In this document: piece by piece, positions 35,501 to 46,253 of the stretch
Numbering within the stretch: the first letter of the stretch is position 1
Layout: the number at the start of each line of letters is the position of its first letter
From: Sanderia malayensis
Taxonomy: Eukaryota > Cnidaria > Scyphozoa > Semaeostomeae > Pelagiidae
Length of the DNA: 64,000 bases
Direction: 5' to 3'
Assembly (NCBI GenBank): GCA_013076295.1
Contig: RQOL01000466.1
Location: 1,798,001 to 1,862,000 of the forward strand
The notes under the pieces: generated by a model
What the model saw: the letters and a program-made list of their open reading frames with translations, nothing else
Databases searched by the model: none
What the model was told of the DNA's origin: nothing
Translations under genes and position numbers: made by a program

Positions 35501-38500
35501 GTCAACCTTGTTTACGATTTTTTTCCTCCTTCTTTGAAATGGCAGCCAAATAGGGTTAGAGTCACGTAATGCGGAGGAAAAAGGTGGTCAATATGTGCAG
35601 TAGCATATATATAGGTACTGCGCAGGAGCATATATGACGTGACGATGGTCGATGCTTTGACCTTAGGGTTAGGTTAGGGTTAGGGTTACGTAATTCGGAG
35701 GAAAAAGGTGGTAAATATGCGCAGTAGCATATATATAGGTGCTGCGCAGGAGCATATATGACGTGACGATGGTTGATGCATTGGCCTTAGGGTTAGGTTA
35801 GGGTTAAAGTTACGTAATGCGGAGGAGAAAGGTGGTCAATATGCGCAGTAGCATATATATAGGTGCTGCGCAGGAGCATATATGACGTGCGATGGTTGAT
35901 GCATTGGCCTTAGGGTTAGGTTAGGGTTAGGGCTACGTAATGCGGAGGAGAAAGGTGGTCAATATGCGCAGTAGCATATATATAGGTGCTGCGCAGGAGC
36001 ATATATGACGTGACGATGGTTGATGCATTGGCCTTAGGGTTAGGTTAGGGTTAAAGTTACGTAATGCGGAGGAGAAAGGTGGTCAATATGCGCAGTAGCA
36101 TATATATAGGTGCTGCGCAGGAGCATATATGACGTGACGATGGTTGATGCATTGGCCTTAGGGTTAGGTTAGGGTTAGGGCTACGTAATGCGGAGGAAAA
36201 AGGTGGTCAATATGCGCAGTAGCATATATATAGGTGCTGCGCAGGAGCATATATGACGTGACGATGGTTGATGCATTGGCCTTAGGGTTAGGTTAGGGTT
36301 AGGGTTACGTAATGCGGAGGAGAAAGGTGGTCAATATGCGCAGTAGCATATATAGAGCTACTGCGCAGGAGCATATATGACGTGACGATGGTTGATGCAT
36401 TGGCCTTAGGGTTAGGTTAGGGTTAGGGTTACGTAATGCGGAGGAGAAAAGTGGTCAGTATGCGCAGTGGCATTTGTTTAGGTACTGCGCAGGAGCATAT
36501 ATGACGTGACGATGGTTGATGCATTGGCCTTAGGGTTAGGTTAGGGTTAGGGTTACGTAATGCGGAGGAGAAAGGTGGTCAATATGCGCAGTAGCATATA
36601 TATAGCTACTGCGCAGGAGCATATATGACGTGTTGATGGTTGATGCATTGGCCTTAGGGTTAGGTTAGGGTTAGGGTTACGTAATGTTACGTAATTCGGA
36701 GGGAAAAGGTGGTCAGTATGCGCAGTAGCATATATATATGTGCTGCGCAGGAGCATATATGACGTGACGATGGTTGATGCAATGGCCTTAGGGTTAGGTT
36801 AGGGTTAGGGTTACGTAATGCGGAGGAGAAAGGTGGTCAATATGCGCAGTGGCCTATATATAGCTACTGCGCAGGAGCATATATGACGTGACGATGGTTG
36901 ATGCATTGGCCTTAGGGTTAGGTTAGGGTTAGGGCTACGTAATGCGGAGGAGAAAGGTGGTCAATATGCGCAGTAGCATATATATAGGTGCTGCGCAGGA
37001 GCATATATGACGTGACGATGGTTGATGCATTGGCCTTAGGGTTAGGTTAAGGTTAGGGCTACGTAATGCGGAGGAAAAAGGTGGTCAATATGCGCAGTAG
37101 CATATATATAGGTGCTGCGAAGGAGCATATATGACGTGACGATGGTTGATGCATTGGCCTTAGGGTTAGGTTAGGGTTAGGGTTACGTAATGCGGAGGAG
37201 AAAAGTGGTCAATATGCGCAGTAGCATATATAGAGCTACTGCGCAGGAGCATATATGACGTGACGATGGTTGATGCATTGGCCTTAGGGTTAGGTTAGGG
37301 TTAGGGTTACGTAATGCGGAGGAGAAAGGTGGTCAATATGCGCAGTGGCATATATATAGCTACTGCGCAGGAGCATATATGACGTGACGATGGTTGATGC
37401 ATTGGCCTTAGGGTTAGGTTAGGGTTAGTTTTACGTAATGCGGAGGAGAAAGGTGGTCAGTATGCGCAGTGGCATTTGTATAGGTACTGCGCAGGAGCAT
37501 ATGTGACGTGACGCTGGTTCATGATTTATTGCGGAACGAAGGACCCGGCCTAGATTTATTGAACTACAAAAAACGTTGTAAAAATTCATACTTTTGGATA
37601 TACTGGATAATATTTATGCTCATATTAAAGGTAAGTGACATGTTTTTGACATCCCACAAGCTTACTGAAATATTAGCTGATGCGACACGGGATTTTACTG
37701 AAGTATTCCAGAGCTTTACCAAAATTTGCATTTTCAACTTGTGTAAAACCACACGGTTTTGCTTGCTAAAGGTTCCACAACGAAGAAAATTAATTATTTT
37801 CAGCCTAAGTGACTTTATATATATAACGGAATATCAGGTCACTAGAAATTTTTGAATTGATTCACTTGTATACGAGATAGGTATAGGTATATGGGTATAA
37901 TAACACTAACAGTAATCTGCCACAACTGCGTTTTCTTTCGAATTGGAGAAGTGTTGCATTTGTTAATACTTCAGTAAGTGTTTGGGTATCAAAACCCTGT
38001 CACTTACCTTTAATTAGAGCTCACTATATCTAGTACATGCAAGATTTTTAATTCAACAACTGTTTTGATTATTCGATTAATTTAGGCTTGTTGCATCGCT
38101 CCGTAAAAAATAAACAAAATACCGACATTTGAAACGTTTTTGTCATTATCGAAATTTCACTAGTATCCTCATATTATATGCTCTGCAACAGTATGCATAT
38201 GTCAACCTTGTTTACCATTTTTTCCCTCCAAAGCAAGCATTTAATTTTGGACTCATTGATATGCAAAAGCGATTTGCCCTTTATATTTATTAGATATTGT
38301 TTTTCCGAGAAGATCAGAAATTTTCCGACAAAACGGCAGTTTAGCTCTGCAGGGGGGTGTTCACCCCCTGACCCCCTCTATCTACGCCACTGCTGCCGTA
38401 AATCATCGAATAAGCCCCCACCTCGAACAAGTGCCCTCCTCAAGTAATCCCCTATCCAAAAATTCATTTTTGCAAATAAGTACCCTGGGGGGGCTTATTC

Positions 38501-39780
38501 AAGGATTAACGGTGTTGCAAGAGTCTCAAGCTCGAACCCCAGTCGAAGTAGGGTCGAGAATAGCTTAAAGTAAAGTAAATGTTACATACTTTTGAGTAGA
38601 GACGTTGAATCTCCCCTGTTGGATCGTCCAACTCTGATTCAGGTACGCTGTACATCCATTTCTTAACTCGAGAGTTCTTCTGCGCATTGTTGAAGATTTC
38701 TCGAATGGGTGTGCTGCCTTGAAGTTGAACGAAGAAAAATAATCAAATGCTTCAACACGATGTCACAAGAAAATGAAATAAGTAGTGATGTGCCATACAA
38801 GTATCATGGACACGGGTGGTTTAAGTCTGGAATTTGAAAGGCGAGAGTTTTCGTAAATTGAAAAAGAAATGCAAAACAACGAATGCAGACCTCCTCTGAC
38901 GTATCGAAAATGTCGAATTCGAGATACTCTGTAGTTCTTCAATTCTGGGCAAACTTCTTGCATTGCTCTATAGATTACGTTTCCACTAAAAAAATAATAT
39001 TCTCTTTACAATCTGTTATAATGAAGTAAGTGCCTGTTAAAAATGGAAAGTAAATCTATAGGGCAAAAGAAGTCTTTAGCATTCAGAAATTCAACACAGG
39101 TGGAACATAACGGAACAACAAAGGTGGTGTTCTGTTATTTGATTGAGTGATTGACTCGCTCCCTCTTTTTCCAAACAGTGTGGATGTAAATATGACAATG
39201 CCATGACTTACTTTTTAACGAAAATAGGAGGCTTTCCTTCTCTTTCCTCTTCTTTCTCACCATTCTTATTCAAGAATCTTAGCAATTCTTCCACGAATAA
39301 TCTACAAGCTAAAGTGCGACGAAGGAATAAAAAAAGACAAATAAACAACAAATAAAACAATTGCAAAATGATATAAATTTGTCATTATTTCCAGGAAGCA
39401 GGACAGCTGCCCTCTCTTGGTATTGTTGAAGCATCCGTTCTTAAGGACAAGGTTCAATCCTATAAACATGGTTCAAGTTCACACCCCCATCTGCCGATGT
39501 TACAATTATGAATAAAATGCATTAAACTCTAACCGTGGCATTCGCTGGGAAACCGATTACGCTCCGCGCTTTTTTCTTTAACTTGCAGTGTGTACTCCAA
39601 AGAACGCTCTTCTGATTTCAAATCAACAAAATCGTCAGCATTCTCAAACTTCGTTTCGTCAAAGTCAAGCTTGCTGATCTTGATGCCATCTACGATGACA
39701 AATTCTTCACTTGCACTGCAAATCGTTGCAAAACTTAACAAAACCGAAAGATGAATTACATCTGAAGCTGCAATAATCAT
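32524..39780 (-). CDS. canopy-family (DUF3456) ER protein, paralogue A
   Basis: Secretory/ER saposin-like protein of the canopy (CNPY) family; relatives help fold receptors such as TLRs and LDL-receptor proteins (family knowledge). Six exons: 39780-39534, 39308-39212, 38985-38891, 38717-38590, 32928-32817, 32660-32524; 816 nt, 271 aa. The signal peptide is at ~1-23 (MIIAASDVIHLSVLLSFATI). Six family cysteines are present: ECHAC, EVC, KC, WLC and STC. Conserved blocks are DDPTGEIQRLY and KDPLEWLCADRVLKKSTC. For exon 5, the donor at 32816 (GTAAGC) was preferred over the one at 32807 because it restores the family's LK..TCL motif. The C-terminus (KTTFAM) lacks a KDEL-like signal, unlike its neighbour. 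Intron 4 is 5.66 kb and is filled with repeats. It is divergent with paralogue B. Confidence 0.87.
33055..33190. other. left border of repeat-filled intron, with inverted counterpart at 38389
   Basis: GGCGTAGATAG at ~33055 has its inverse CTATCTACGCC at ~38379-38391. The phrase TTTTCCGA(C/G)AAGATCAGAAAT occurs in direct orientation both at ~33164 and ~38299. These suggest an outer mobile element into which other repeats have inserted. Confidence 0.4.
33191..34771. mobile_element. 1.58 kb non-autonomous DNA transposon, hAT-like
   Basis: The ends are perfect inverted repeats of about 30 bp, beginning CATAGAGATAGGATATATAC, with weaker inverted similarity continuing inward (GCCATCTTGTTGACGGGAG at 33267 and its inverse near 34690). 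It is flanked on both sides by AATATATA (33183-33190 and 34772-34779), an 8-bp duplication as made by hAT transposases; because it is a simple AT word, chance is possible. No transposase frame is present. Located in canopy A intron 4. Confidence 0.7.
34785..35530 (+). repeat. ~745 bp direct repeat, left copy
   Basis: Highly similar, same orientation, to 37483-38228 (for example GCGGAACGAAGGACCCGGCC and AACCACACGGTTTTGCTTGC occur in both). The two copies bracket the telomere-motif array. Each begins with part of the array unit (ACTGCGCAGGAGCATA). No LTR-type TG...CA ends, primer site or coding frame are seen between them. Confidence 0.85.
35561..37482 (+). repeat. ~124 bp tandem array (about 15 copies) with TTAGGG-type telomeric motif
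   Basis: Spacing of the word CGCAGGAGCATA (35621, 35745, 35869, 35992, 36116 and on to ~37489) gives a unit of 123-124 bp with a few length variants. Every unit has CTTAGGGTTAGGTTAGGG followed by TTAGGGTTACGTAATGCGGA, and a hairpin made of TGCGCAGTAGC and GCTACTGCGC around an AT core (GCATATATATAG). Units are nearly identical. The array is inside canopy A intron 4. It has no spacers of unique sequence and no associated coding genes. Confidence 0.93.
37483..38228 (+). repeat. ~745 bp direct repeat, right copy
   Basis: Counterpart of 34785-35530. Inside it ATTAAAGGTAAGTGACA (~37624) is exactly inverted near 37997 (TGTCACTTACCTTTAAT), so a shorter ~390 bp inverted-repeat element may be nested in each copy. 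Confidence 0.85.
38396..38515. mobile_element. MITE with TCGAATAAGCCCCC ends, copy 1
   Basis: Left end GTAAATCATCGAATAAGCCC, right end GGGCTTATTCAAGGATTAAC. The ends are inverted repeats and match those of 48336-48449. It lies in canopy A intron 4, close to the exon at 38717-38590. Confidence 0.65.
39113..39180 (-). pseudogene. fragment of AATF last exon inside canopy A intron 2
   Basis: The stretch CTCGCTCCCTCTTTTTCCAAACAGTG and its flanks (GGTGGTGTTCT.TTAT.TGATTG) match the last coding exon and 3' flank of the AATF gene at 42679-42735, in the same orientation. The copy has an 8-base duplication (TGATTGAG) and lacks the splice acceptor and the exon's beginning, so it is a dead fragment. It lies between canopy A exons 39308-39212 and 38985-38891. 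Confidence 0.75.
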
Positions 39781-40780
39781 TGTTACTACCGAGAAATTCT
39801 CTGGTTTTCGAAACGTTAATCTTGATGCTTTTGAATGGTGTGTGTCAGATAGAAAAGGCTGGCTAACACAGTTTGCATATGTCGATGAATAGAGAAAATA
39901 AACATTGCGTCCTGTGTTATCAGGCTTAGCGGCTGAGCAAACAAGACAATGATGCATTCATATGCTATTGATGAGCGTCAAATGGTTTTCATGTGCCATA
40001 CAATGGCCTCGTTCACGCGTAACACACCGGGCATCAAACCGAGGTCTTGTCAGGCAGGCACAAAAGAGAGTTTAAGAACTCCTTCAGGCAAGGGTGTGAC
40101 GTATTCGAATGCTAAAAATCAACTGAAATATTCCAGTTAAAGGGGTTATACAGCGAAAAATTATATTCCGTACATGAGAGTTGGATCTAACGACAAAAAA
40201 TTTCAAAAAATACTCAAGTCTTAAAGAGGTTAGTATATGGCGCTAATTGACTGGCAAGATCTGCCTGAAGTGCGTTTAATCTTATAATGAAGAATAATGA
40301 AAAAAGAAAAGTTCACAGTGCAGGTCTAAAAGCACAAAGATATCAGGTAAAGCAGCAAGTAAACGACAAACAACCTAAGAATCTAGATTACCCTGAGCAC
40401 AAACTCAAAGCAGGTAGCAAAAGATCATATAATCAATGTATTACAGGCAAAGCACAGTTATCCCCCGTGTGTCAATGAGACTTCTAATTAATAATAACAC
40501 CCCGTTTTGAGACCTTAAAATCACGTGTAGCACCAGGTTGCTTATACGATAGGTCTTGCAACGTCCAATAGATGATTGCCAGCTACCTTCATACATACAA
40601 CAAAACAAGACATCGAGAAAAACAAAGAGACGACTATTCCACAGATCAGTGAGCAAACATCAGGGTTGACGCATATATAGTTCGTTTAAACAGCGTGGTT
40701 TGTTTGAACGGGACTATTCAGTTCAGGGGTACTATTTAAAGCATTATAAAAAGTCGCAGTGAATCAGATCGGTAGTAAGA
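39781..40780. promoter_or_regulatory. shared divergent promoter region of the two canopy genes
   Basis: 1,000 bp between the start codons of paralogues A (-) and B (+). Elements seen: a TATA-like ATTATAAAAAG at 40743-40753 ahead of gene B; an E-box CACGTG at 40522-40527; a TGACGTAT at 40097-40104 resembling CRE/UPR-type sites. Their use is inference. The short open frames here have no family resemblance. Confidence 0.45.
40743..40753 (+). promoter_or_regulatory. candidate TATA box of canopy B
   Basis: ATTATAAAAAG lies 28-38 bases upstream of the ATG at 40781. If used, the transcript start would fall only a few bases before the start codon, so either the 5' UTR is extremely short or the box is not the one used. 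Confidence 0.35.
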
Positions 40781-42324
40781 ATGAGATTTGAGAGCATTGT
40801 CTTCGTTTGTTGCGTCTGTCTTCTACAAATCGCAAACTCTTCCAGCAAGAAGCAGAAGAAAACAAACATCATCCCAGAACAACCCAAACCGACCGTGTCA
40901 ACCAAACAGACGCATCCAAAATTGAAAGAATACAACGAGAAAGCGCATCTAAGACCAACAAAATGTCAAGGTAATAATAAAGGATATTTCATATCCTACC
41001 CCCTGAAAACATCACCCAGTTAATTAATAAATAACACAGACTAGAAGACTGCCAGGAGGTTTGATAAACCATCTTATGATTTATATTCATTACTTTATAC
41101 CTTATATCAATCACTTAGATCACTTTATATTCATTAGCAGTACTATATACATAATTATATGTGTTAAGGCTGTGGGGTGGTCATTTAAGGTGACAATTAC
41201 CAGATTGGGGGTTAACATATTTCCTGTTCTTAGTTTGCCGAATCCTGGTCACCGAGCTGGGAGTCGAGTTGAATAAGACAGCAAAGATAAAAGACACGCT
41301 GCACCTTTCAAGCAGATTAGACGATGACGATGATGAGAGCAAAAAAATCGTCTATCACAAGTCGTAAGTCTTCTTTCTTACTCCTATTTTGCTATTATAA
41401 TGGATAAAATCGATACAGACTTCAGCTCAAGCAATGCTACTTTTCAAAGCCTCTCTATGACCTTGTTGCAGGGAAATCCGGCTAATGGAAGTACTGGAGA
41501 GGGTTTGTGAAAACACAAAGAAATATAAGTCAATTGCAGGACCTGAATTTCCGTATTTAACTGGAGGTAGGAAAACAAATCTGCTCTTCCCAACTGACTA
41601 GCTCTGTAAAATACAAGAGCAATATTTACATGTGGTACATTATACAAATGTAGGGCACATGTAAGATTACTATTATACTTACTATTATACAGTAATCCTA
41701 CGATGAAATAAAAGCATTATTAAGTTGCGTAAAAATACAAGTTCTCTTACTGCGTTCTTTTACTTGTCAAATTGATATTTCTAGTGAAAAGCATGTTTCA
41801 GACCGATTTGGAGAACATGATGGGAAAATCTGGCCTCAATATGAAATTGGATGCCCCACAAGACGTAGTAGATGATCCGACTATGGAAATAAAACGACTT
41901 TTTGCATTTGTAAGTATACCCTATACGTCTTGGTAATGTAGCAATTGAAGGATTAAAGACAAACGTTTCAGAAGAAGTAATGTGACTTGCTTTTGCAGTG
42001 CAATCAGATGGTGGAGGTCAATGAAGAAGACATCGAGAATTGGTACATGAATCATGCAGGAAAAGATCCATTGGATTTCATATGTGCGGAGAAAGTTCTC
42101 AAGGGCAAAGATACGGGTAACTCATCTCAATGAAACGTCCGAGGATCGACATACGGCATTACCATTCCAAAAGACTGCATCTCTAACTAGTTAGTTATTT
42201 GTCCGTAATATTTCTTCATCGTCTATATTTTTTAGATTGTCTAAGAGCCTCAACAGAGGTGCCAGATTATGCTACGAAGCCATTGCCAGACAATGGTAAG
42301 CGGGTGGCGAAAGGAGAACTGTAA
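40781..42324 (+). CDS. canopy-family (DUF3456) ER protein, paralogue B, KGEL C-terminus
   Basis: Six exons: 40781-40970, 41234-41363, 41472-41566, 41785-41909, 41999-42116, 42236-42324; 747 nt, 248 aa. Signal peptide ~1-20 (MRFESIVFVCCVCLLQIANS), then a Lys/Thr/Pro-rich linker. The saposin-like domain has six cysteines: KCQVC, ERVC, CNQM, FIC, DC. Family blocks: CQVCRILVTELG, DDPTMEIKRLFAFC, DIENWYMNHAGKDPLDFICA, VLKGKDTDCL. It ends in KGEL, a plausible KDEL-type ER retrieval signal. The intron phases (1,2,1,0,1) are identical to paralogue A. The closest known members are CNPY3/CNPY4 by the LKGKDT.CL motif, but the C-terminal lysine-rich tail of those is absent. It is convergent with AATF, 373 bp away. 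Confidence 0.9.
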
Positions 42325-42697
42325 CAGAACAAATTGGCAACTTGGAAAGACAAACACGGCAAAATGACAGTTCGTCAGCATATACATTTCATTGGATTTG
42401 GGAGATATCAACAGTCAATAATACAGATAATCGGAGTTGAAAATGTTTTGGTAGAATTATCTGTAAGCATTTCATATTTACCTCTTCGAAATGTTTTGAT
42501 AAATGAATAAATGTTCAGAAAGAATGTCCCTAGTTGCTGGAATTTCCTGCATTATTCTAAAATGTATTAAGCTTCATATCAACGGGTATAAGCTTCCGTG
42601 GCATTTCGAAATAAATACAAGAATATCAAATGAAACGTTCGCACCTTGATAACGTCTCCTTTGATAATAGTCAATGAACAACACAAGTGGTGTTCTA
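42325..42697. other. 3' to 3' spacer between canopy B and AATF
   Basis: 373 bp, AT-rich; both 3' UTRs must lie here. AATAAA-type signals for the plus-strand gene occur in it (GATAAATGAATAAATG near 42500, GAAATAAATAC near 42609). No other gene. Confidence 0.55.
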
Positions 42698-45600
42698 TTA
42701 TGTGATTGACTCGCTCCCTCTTTTTCCAAACAGTGAGCTAAACAGATCGTTCCTTAAAAATAAAAAATCACAGATTTACCCCCTGAAAGCTCAAAAAATT
42801 TAAACTCGCAAACGATTCAAGACCATATATCTCTAGGAGGTAACCAACGCTATTATTTGCATGGCACATATTTCTGCATTATCCCCCCCCCCCCATACAG
42901 CGATAAGACTTACTTGGATTTCTAGCAATATACATGCACAAAATACGGAGTGCTTGTTGTAAGCCTACCTTGCTTGATCACTCATTGTGCCTGCGGGTAC
43001 AGGTGTCATAAAGTTCACCAGCTTTGCATGCACGTTATATCTGAAATATCAAACATTTCTCACACAAATCTGTACATCTTTGAACGTCGAGTGACAGGGC
43101 AGATATGAGATACAACAATCGTTGGACTTTGCACTGTTGCTGGGCAATCTAATATAGCATTTTTATATATAACAGAATAGTTTGGGCAGGTTTTGACTAT
43201 AGACCATGATCGTAAATAGAGTTGTAAAATACCTGACTCTTCTACCCTTGCTTGCCTTGACATCAACTTTACGTTTTGCCTTCTTTCTCCATCGCTGAAG
43301 CTCAAGCCATTGCCTGCGATGGGAATAACAAACATTGCAAATAAAGAAATAATATACTATCAAGATAACCAAGCACTGTGTTGCAGCTGGCATTGACTTG
43401 ACGAATAACCTATCATGTAACCTAGCTATCATCTGTACCAGCAGAAAGATTCTTAATACAATCAATGGCTGAAATATTAGCAAATGCAGCTTTACCTTCC
43501 CATCGTAAGAGGATCGCTTGTATTAGAAAGGTTCGACTTTCTTTCTATAAGCTCTTTTATCATCTGAGAAAAAAGAAGTGTAAATGGAAACACGTTAATT
43601 TAACCACGTCTTTTCTTTAGAACATAGTCATTGACAGACTCTAGTCTTCTGACGTCATTACCTACATTAACGCTAATGGCTCCAGTTGATGGACAGAAAT
43701 GATAGTGTATCACTTTAAAAAAAATTATTTAAAATGGTTTGTACCTGGTGATAAAAATCATCATCATCAAATATCTCTTCATCGTAATTCTTGAGATGAG
43801 AATCGACGTCATTCTAACAAAAAGTATATTGCATATGATTACAAATGTGCTACATTATCACAGACGTAATAGTGCATAGCTTGCTCCATCAATCGCTTTG
43901 AGCAAGCAGAGAAGGAATAATTCAACAAAACTCGACAGATGTATCAAGCTGAAGTTAAGGAGAATAGCTACTTACGATGTCAACTTCATCAGCGGACACG
44001 TCAAGCTTGCCGAGTATTCTGTAAATACTTCGTTTTAGTTGCGTTCTCTTGGTCAACCGCTCTTTATCTGACAGAATCTGTTAAAAAAGATAATTCAAGC
44101 ATTATCTTAAAGAATGGTTCATTTTGAGGGCAGGAGTAACGAATGGCTGATGGTCATTCTCACCTGTCTAATCTGCGCAACAACCGAACGATCGAAAGAT
44201 GCAAAAGTCTGAAACATAAGTATGTTTATTTATAAAAAACAATCAATTATAAACAGAAGCAATAAACCGTAAATAATCTATACTTCCCATAATCAAAAGA
44301 TTTATAAAAAAACTCAGCGCATCAAAGGATTAGGGTGTCAAACTGACTTACCTTACTTCTCAGTTTTCCGGAACTTAATTTCGTTTTCTCATCCCATTTA
44401 ATTATTGTCCGATCTCTGAATTCTCGGAAAGTGGATTGTCGTTTTGATAACTCTTTTTCGTACTCTGCTGTTGGCTAAAAACAATGAATGATAATGATTA
44501 ACATTTTACTCATGTTACTACTGATTTACTTATGATTACTTTGCAACCCTTTAGAAAGCCTATAATTAGAAATAACCACTTCTATATGACATTTAATTTT
44601 ACAGAATCTTATCTCACCAAATTGAGCTTTCTTTTCTTGGTAATCTTTTGCTGATCAGCATCTGGCTTATCATTCTCATCATCATCATCATCTTTGCCCT
44701 CCGTTTCTTCATCAGTATCACTAGGTATTTCTTCGTCACTATCAACATCTTTGTGTTCAGCTACTTTTTCTCCAGTCAAAAGGCCACTCAGCTCTGGGTT
44801 TTTAGAATACACCAAATCTTGAAGAGACAGCAGCTTATCCAATACAGTTTTCAATACGACTTTTGCTGCAAAAAACATCATAAAAATGATTTTATTTACG
44901 TCAAGCTTGCTTTCCAGTTGATAACCTGAAACCTCGTTAAGTCAAGCTACAAATCATATTTGTCCAATTGCTTGAATGAACAAGGCTTGACAGCACAATA
45001 ATAATAAGTATTTAATATATGATAGAGGTATTCTTTATTTTGGGCTGTGCAGTTTATTCCATATCTTACCGTCTCCTTGAGATTTTGCCAAATGGGCTCC
45101 TGATGACTTTTTGAATTCTGGTAATGTGTCATGCTGAGGATGTTTATTAGACAATTGCAGGCATTTCTGAAGTTTTATTCGCATTTCCAAGAACTTGTCC
45201 CATAAATCTATTACAAGTTAAAAAGTACGATCATGCACATTTAGATGCTTCCAAAGTTAAGTAGAGCTACTCAGTGTGATATGAAAATGGCGGTATTAAT
45301 CTTACCAAGCTGTGACTTCACTGCAGCACCCTTAGCCAAATCGTCATTTGATGTCTGAGACAATATCTTATTTAGAATTGGATCTTCGCTGTCACTTTCT
45401 TGCTCTAGACTCTTCTTATTAGTAGAGATTTCATTATCATCTTCTTCACCATTATCATTATCATTATCATCTTCATCATAATCAACTTCATCTTCGTTAT
45501 CGTCATTTTCATTCATTTCATCATCATGATCATGGCCATCATTATCATCATCATCGCCATCATTGTCATCACTATCAATGTCAATGTCATCACCATAATC

Positions 45601-45956
45601 ATCATTGTTATCCTCTTTATCGCTAAATTCAGCTGTGACGGAAGCAAAGAGACAATGTCAAACCATAACCATATATGACAATACTGTAAGTCGTTAAGAA
45701 GTTACAACTCACTTATCTCATCTGCAAAATCACGTCTTGATATCTTGGATCCTTGATACTTTTCATCGTGTTGCAATAAGGTGGCAGAAACTTTGTTTCT
45801 TATGGAACCAAATCGATTATCTAAATTGACAGCTGATTTTTCTGCATCTATACTCGTTAGCTTAGCTGATGTAAGGCTTTCGTACTCCTCTTCGGGATCC
45901 TTGAAGGTAGGGTTTGGATTTTGTAATTCTTTTAGTTGGTCTTTGAGCGACGCCAT
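42698..45956 (-). CDS. AATF: AATF/Che-1 (Bfr2) nucleolar protein
   Basis: Apoptosis-antagonising transcription factor, a 40S ribosome-biogenesis factor and RNA polymerase II cofactor (family knowledge). Twelve exons: 45956-45713, 45632-45306, 45207-45070, 44865-44618, 44474-44352, 44208-44164, 44077-43976, 43813-43745, 43563-43496, 43313-43233, 43040-42969, 42752-42698; 1572 nt, 523 aa, all phases close. Family landmarks: N-terminal MASLKDQLKELQNPNPTF, long Asp/Glu tract (exon 2), DLWDKFLEMRIKLQKCLQ, REFRDRTIIKWDEKTKL, LTKRTQLKRSIYRILG, EEIFDDDDFYHQ, MGRQWLELQRWR, KASKGRRVRYNVHAKLVNFM, and a last exon DLFSSLFGK. Human AATF has 560. The start ATG opens the first coding exon 298 bp from the prefoldin stop. 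A fragment of the last exon is copied at 39113-39180. Confidence 0.95.
45400..45600 (-). repeat. GAT/GAA-rich tract coding acidic stretch of AATF
   Basis: ATC/ATT-type triplets on the plus strand read as Asp/Asn/Glu codons on the gene strand. The acidic character is family-typical, but the length and purity of the tract suggest triplet expansion. Confidence 0.75.
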
Positions 45957-46253
45957 GTTTTTTACCTCGTGGTGTATAAAAAACAAATGCTGCGCACACT
46001 CAAGCTCGTCCTAGTTAAACATTTACTTCCACCCATCTTTTTGATTTTATTCATTCCAATGTATAAAGATAAAGCAAAGCATTTTCCAATGTAAAGAGGG
46101 GTCTGGATTTTAAGACATGATGCAAAAGTTAAACAGCATAAATAAATAGACAAAATTTCAATCAGAACATTAGCAATTGCAATTTATTTCAATAAATACA
46201 AATTGTGAAAATAAACTGCATTTGTGATGTTAACAAAATCAAGCTATAAATGT

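Noticed and set aside
36553..36756. Small minus-strand frame with a repeated peptide
   Set aside because: It lies wholly inside the tandem array and merely translates array units.
35561..37482. Regularly spaced repeats that could suggest a CRISPR array
   Set aside because: The entire ~124 bp unit is conserved, so there are no unique spacers, and the DNA is eukaryotic.
34785..38228. Reading the 745 bp direct repeats as LTRs of a retrotransposon
   Set aside because: No TG...CA ends, primer-binding site, polypurine tract or gag/pol frame; the interior is a minisatellite.
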